From: Dacryopinax spathularia | Lineage: Eukaryota; Basidiomycota; Dacrymycetes; Dacrymycetales; Dacrymycetaceae | DNA: 64,000 nucleotides | Direction: 5' to 3' | Assembly (NCBI GenBank): GCA_037974965.1 | Contig: JBBPFI010000007.1 | Span: forward strand, 1,178,001-1,242,000 | Shown here: one piece after another, positions 61,042-64,000 of the stretch | Numbering within the stretch: the stretch's first letter is position 1 | Layout: every line of letters starts with the position of its first letter | The notes under the pieces: generated by a model | The model's database searches: none | Told to the model about the DNA's origin: nothing | What the model saw: only the letters and a program-made list of their open reading frames with translations | Made by a program: the position numbers and the translations under genes

Positions 61042-64000
61042 TCAGAGTTCTGCACCTGCGTCGCCACTGGCGCGAGAGAGGATACTTGTTGCAATCTTGC
61101 TCAATTCGCGGGCGCGATACTGGACAGCGCGGCGAAGCACGATCTGGTGCGGTTCAGCCGTTAGGTCGTCCCAAAGGCCTGTACAGAGAATTAGTATCTT
61201 CAACGATATGTTCACGTTACGGGTAACGATACCAGAGAACGCAGAGCGCAAGGAGCTCTCCAGAGTGAGCAGATCAGTCTTCATGCTCTGCAGAACCTCA
61301 TCACACAGCTGGTTGAGTCGAACTTCCGTTTGAGCGGCCGCATACTCGAACATGTTGCGGGCATGCTCCGAGATATACTCTTTCATAATACCCCTCTGAG
61401 GTTTCGTCAGAGCCTCGTCTGGACGAATGTCTCGTGGACGAACCATATTACTGAAACAGCCCTTCCCCCTTTGAACCCCGGCTTCGCTGTACGTTTTCAT
61501 CAGACGTTTCTGGATATCCGAAGCGAATTGACGGGAGATCTGTCTGGAAGCAACCATAAGAATCCGAAGCATGTGGAGACAGAGAGTAGGCACTTCTGGA
61601 GCTCCTTGATCCGGCAGCGTGCATGAAGCATGATGCCCTGGAAGCCCGTCGAGAGAACTTGCGATTGTTGACTGGCCATATCTTGCAAAATTGGCTGAAG
61701 ATGAGCTTCAGCTTTCATCTCTGCTTCATTGGTCAAGATAATGATGAAGGTAATTGAAGTGGTTCATACCGATAGATTTAAGTGTTTCCTCGGTCTTCTC
61801 CTTGAAGAGCTGCGGAAACTGTCAGCTAAATCCCTTGGGACTAGGTTCAGATTACCTCGGGAAGATCCGCAAATAGCTCCCTCACGCCAGTACTGAATAC
61901 GTTGCCCCAAATTCCTGCTGCTTGATCGCGCATCGGCTGGAGCAACCCCAGATTCACATCATCGTGATATACACCCTGCGAGCGCTCTTAGCGATCAGAA
62001 ACAGCTGGGCGTAGTGTTGCACTCACATCTCGGATCATCGTGGCCCTATACGTGTTATCTTCAGGTATCGGACACCGGTCAATAGGGGTTCACCATGAAG
62101 CGGTAAGGGCACCCACATCTCATCTTGTCTCCAAAAGCATCGAGAGTGTCGGTCGCCGTAAGCTCTGCTATATGCATAGCATCTCGAACCGCCGGCGCGA
62201 GCACCTCCCGAAGCTGTCCCCTTAGCGTTGCGCATTTCCATGACGCAGCCTTCTCCCATGACTGGAGGTATGTGAGTGCCGATCATTTGAGAATGCAAAG
62301 GATGGGGCGTACCTCAGCAAGCTGACCAATCTCCGCGTCGAGAATAGCGATCAGCTTGTCACCGTCCGCAGAGCAGGTGCGACCCTTTGCACCGCGTTAG
62401 AATGGTCGTCCGACGATCAGCGACATGGAATCGCGTGCCAGATATACATCCATGCTACCGACAACATTCCTGAGGTTCTCGAAAGCTTTTCGAATGGCTG
62501 CATCTCGTCCGGCATACGCGCGTTGCATGGTGTGTTGTTGCAACTGTGGCAGTTCCGTCTGCTCACCATAAGATGTCACGAAGAGCTGCGAAGCTTTGAT
62601 CGCACCTCCTCATCAACAGAAAAGGTAGTGGGCGGAGCTTCAAGGTCCAGGTCCTTCAATCTCAGATAGTCTTGGGCAGACACACAAAACACCGGCAACT
62701 TCACGATCGAGTAGTCGCGTATGTTGGCCTCAGGCTGCAGGACGTTAGATTTGAGAATGCCAACTTTCTAGCAGGGCCTCACATCGTAGCCATCGGGATC
62801 TGACTTGATAGCCCGAACCTCTTCAGCTGCCTTCAGGCCGTTTCGGAACTGAGCTCTGAGCTCTGCCTTGCAGTAGTCGTTTCGCGCAAGCTGTGTGCAA
62901 GTATGAGCAAAACCCACTGCACAGACCAATAACGGACTCACCGCACAGATCACATCGCGTCGTCTTTGGAGAGTGCGCAGAGCACGCTCCTTTACCTCAA
63001 TATCTTCAAATGGCTGAAGCCGGGATCAATGGAATACGCGGCCCTGGATTGCTTCTGATCCCTCACCTTCATCTCGTGCGACATATGTCTTCCTTGGGTG
63101 GCCTTGAAATCCGCATTGTCATTCCTTTGGGCAGACCTGGGTAGAGCTGAAGCAGGACTCACATTCTGATTTACTGCTGCAGAGTATTGCGAGACATACT
63201 GTGTTCCTTGACGCTGGGAGCCTTGCTGTGAGGACAGTAACCCTGGCAAGATTCAGTAGGCGTTCGATTGCTTCTTGAGCACATACTAGCTGTGCTTAGG
63301 CGACTAATGCAGGAAGGTCGTCAGAAGTGCATCTATGACTTCCGAGTGGCCCGAGTGGGAGTGTACAAACCTCTGCCTGCTTGCCGATCTCATCTTTTTC
63401 GTGCCCGTCAGAGCGCGCTTCTGCTTAATGATGGAAGCGGTAAGTTTATCAATTTCCCTGAATACCAATTAGCAACACTGAGAGAAGCCTGGAGGTCCAC
63501 GTGCCTGTTGATTTGCTGCAGTTGCGCATTATTCTTGAGATTCTTGACAGTGCGCATAACTTCCCTTGCTTTCAGAGTGTCCGAGTGCGAGCATATAAAG
63601 GTGATCATCTTGTCGTTATAAGCACCATCTAATCCGAACATGAGGGAGCGTGACGAGGGAGAGACAGAATGAATATACCCATGAGAAGTTGACTCCTGAA
63701 GTGATCGCCCAATAGCTTATGCGCAACCTCATCCGTCACAGCTCTATTTATTGGCGCAACTACTCCTGGTGAGAATGCAGTACTTCAAAGAGAGTAATAA
63801 CATACCGATGTAGAATGCATTAGCCTGCTTCTTATACTCCTCAGCAATTGCAGAACGAGCTGCATTCGTATCGTTCGACCCGGGCAAGTCGACGAGTTTG
63901 ACTCCAGTGGAGAGCGCTTTGGCCCTAAGACGAATTTCGATGCTGCGACCAGGATTGTCAGGGGGCTTTTGGACTGGGAGATTGATCCTAACAAACCATT
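61042..64000 (-). CDS. SLIP-GC-like P-loop GTPase, copy 2 (5' end outside window)
   Basis: The 5' end, including the P-loop, lies beyond base 64000. The first exon in the window contains SIEIRLRAKALSTGVKLVDL with the G3 DLPG, then NDTNAARSAIAEEYKKQANA and FYIG. An intron follows, then VVAPINRAVTDEVAHKLLGD with RSQLLM, then a second intron and DGAYNDKMITFICSHSDTLK. The middle is helical. The C-terminus matches copy 1: YSEAGVQRGKGCFSNMVRP, KEYISEHARNMFEYAAAQTE, RLNQLCDEVLQSMKTDLLTL and ELSKIATSILSRASGD. Intron positions after FYIG and QLLM are shared with copy 1, so the two are paralogues about 12 kb apart in opposite orientation. Function is unknown. Confidence 0.82.

Overview
This is nuclear DNA of a filamentous fungus, most likely a mushroom-forming basidiomycete (Agaricomycotina). 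The evidence is very dense gene packing on both strands, many GT-AG introns of about 45-65 bp in almost every gene, Kre9/Knh1-type Ser-rich wall proteins, SLIP-GC-like P-loop GTPases and fungal versions of core eukaryotic proteins. No prokaryotic operon, CRISPR array or provirus is visible. Exon boundaries below were read by hand from frame continuity and splice signals, so individual junctions are inferences.

Layout. 0-7.2 kb: the last exons of a HEATR5/Laa1-like protein, a Ser-rich GPI-anchored Kre9-like protein, a small Mutator-like element beside the ARPC2 gene (Arp2/3 complex), and a minus-strand locus joining an AIG2-like (gamma-glutamylcyclotransferase-fold) domain to a class V PLP aminotransferase. 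8-18.5 kb: mitochondrial citrate synthase, tRNA m7G methyltransferase Trm8, a Gfo/Idh/MocA oxidoreductase, a dihydroflavonol-reductase-like SDR, peptide:N-glycanase Png1 and a homeodomain transcription factor. 18.5-23.6 kb: a 5.1-kb stretch with no recognisable gene. 23.6-36 kb: U1-70K, a four-BRCT Rad4/Dpb11/TopBP1 homologue, a second Mutator-like element inside the shared promoter with the JJJ1/DNAJC21 gene, DEAD-box helicase Rok1 and a five-unit polyubiquitin gene. 36.5-44 kb: a DDT/WHIM/PHD chromatin protein, nicotinate phosphoribosyltransferase and APC10/Doc1. 45-64 kb: a SLIP-GC-like GTPase, an ADAL-type deaminase, ribosomal protein uS10, an Efm3/FAM86 methyltransferase, COX12, PRP18, a tandem pair of SDRs, a hydrolase-fold protein without its catalytic serine, and a second SLIP-GC-like GTPase running off the window.

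Most genes are housekeeping: ribosome biogenesis and translation (Jjj1, Rok1, uS10, Efm3, Trm8), splicing (U1-70K, Prp18), cell cycle and DNA checkpoint (Rad4/Dpb11, APC10), protein quality control (Png1, ubiquitin), respiration (citrate synthase, Cox12) and NAD/nucleotide salvage (NAPRT, ADAL). They do not form an obvious pathway cluster. The points most worth a second look are the AIG2-aminotransferase read-through locus with a splice site 3 nt before the internal ATG, the two inverted Mutator-like MITEs with 9-10 bp target duplications sitting in promoters, the four frame-supported GC-AG introns, an 8-nt microexon in COX12, and the Ser-less hydrolase.
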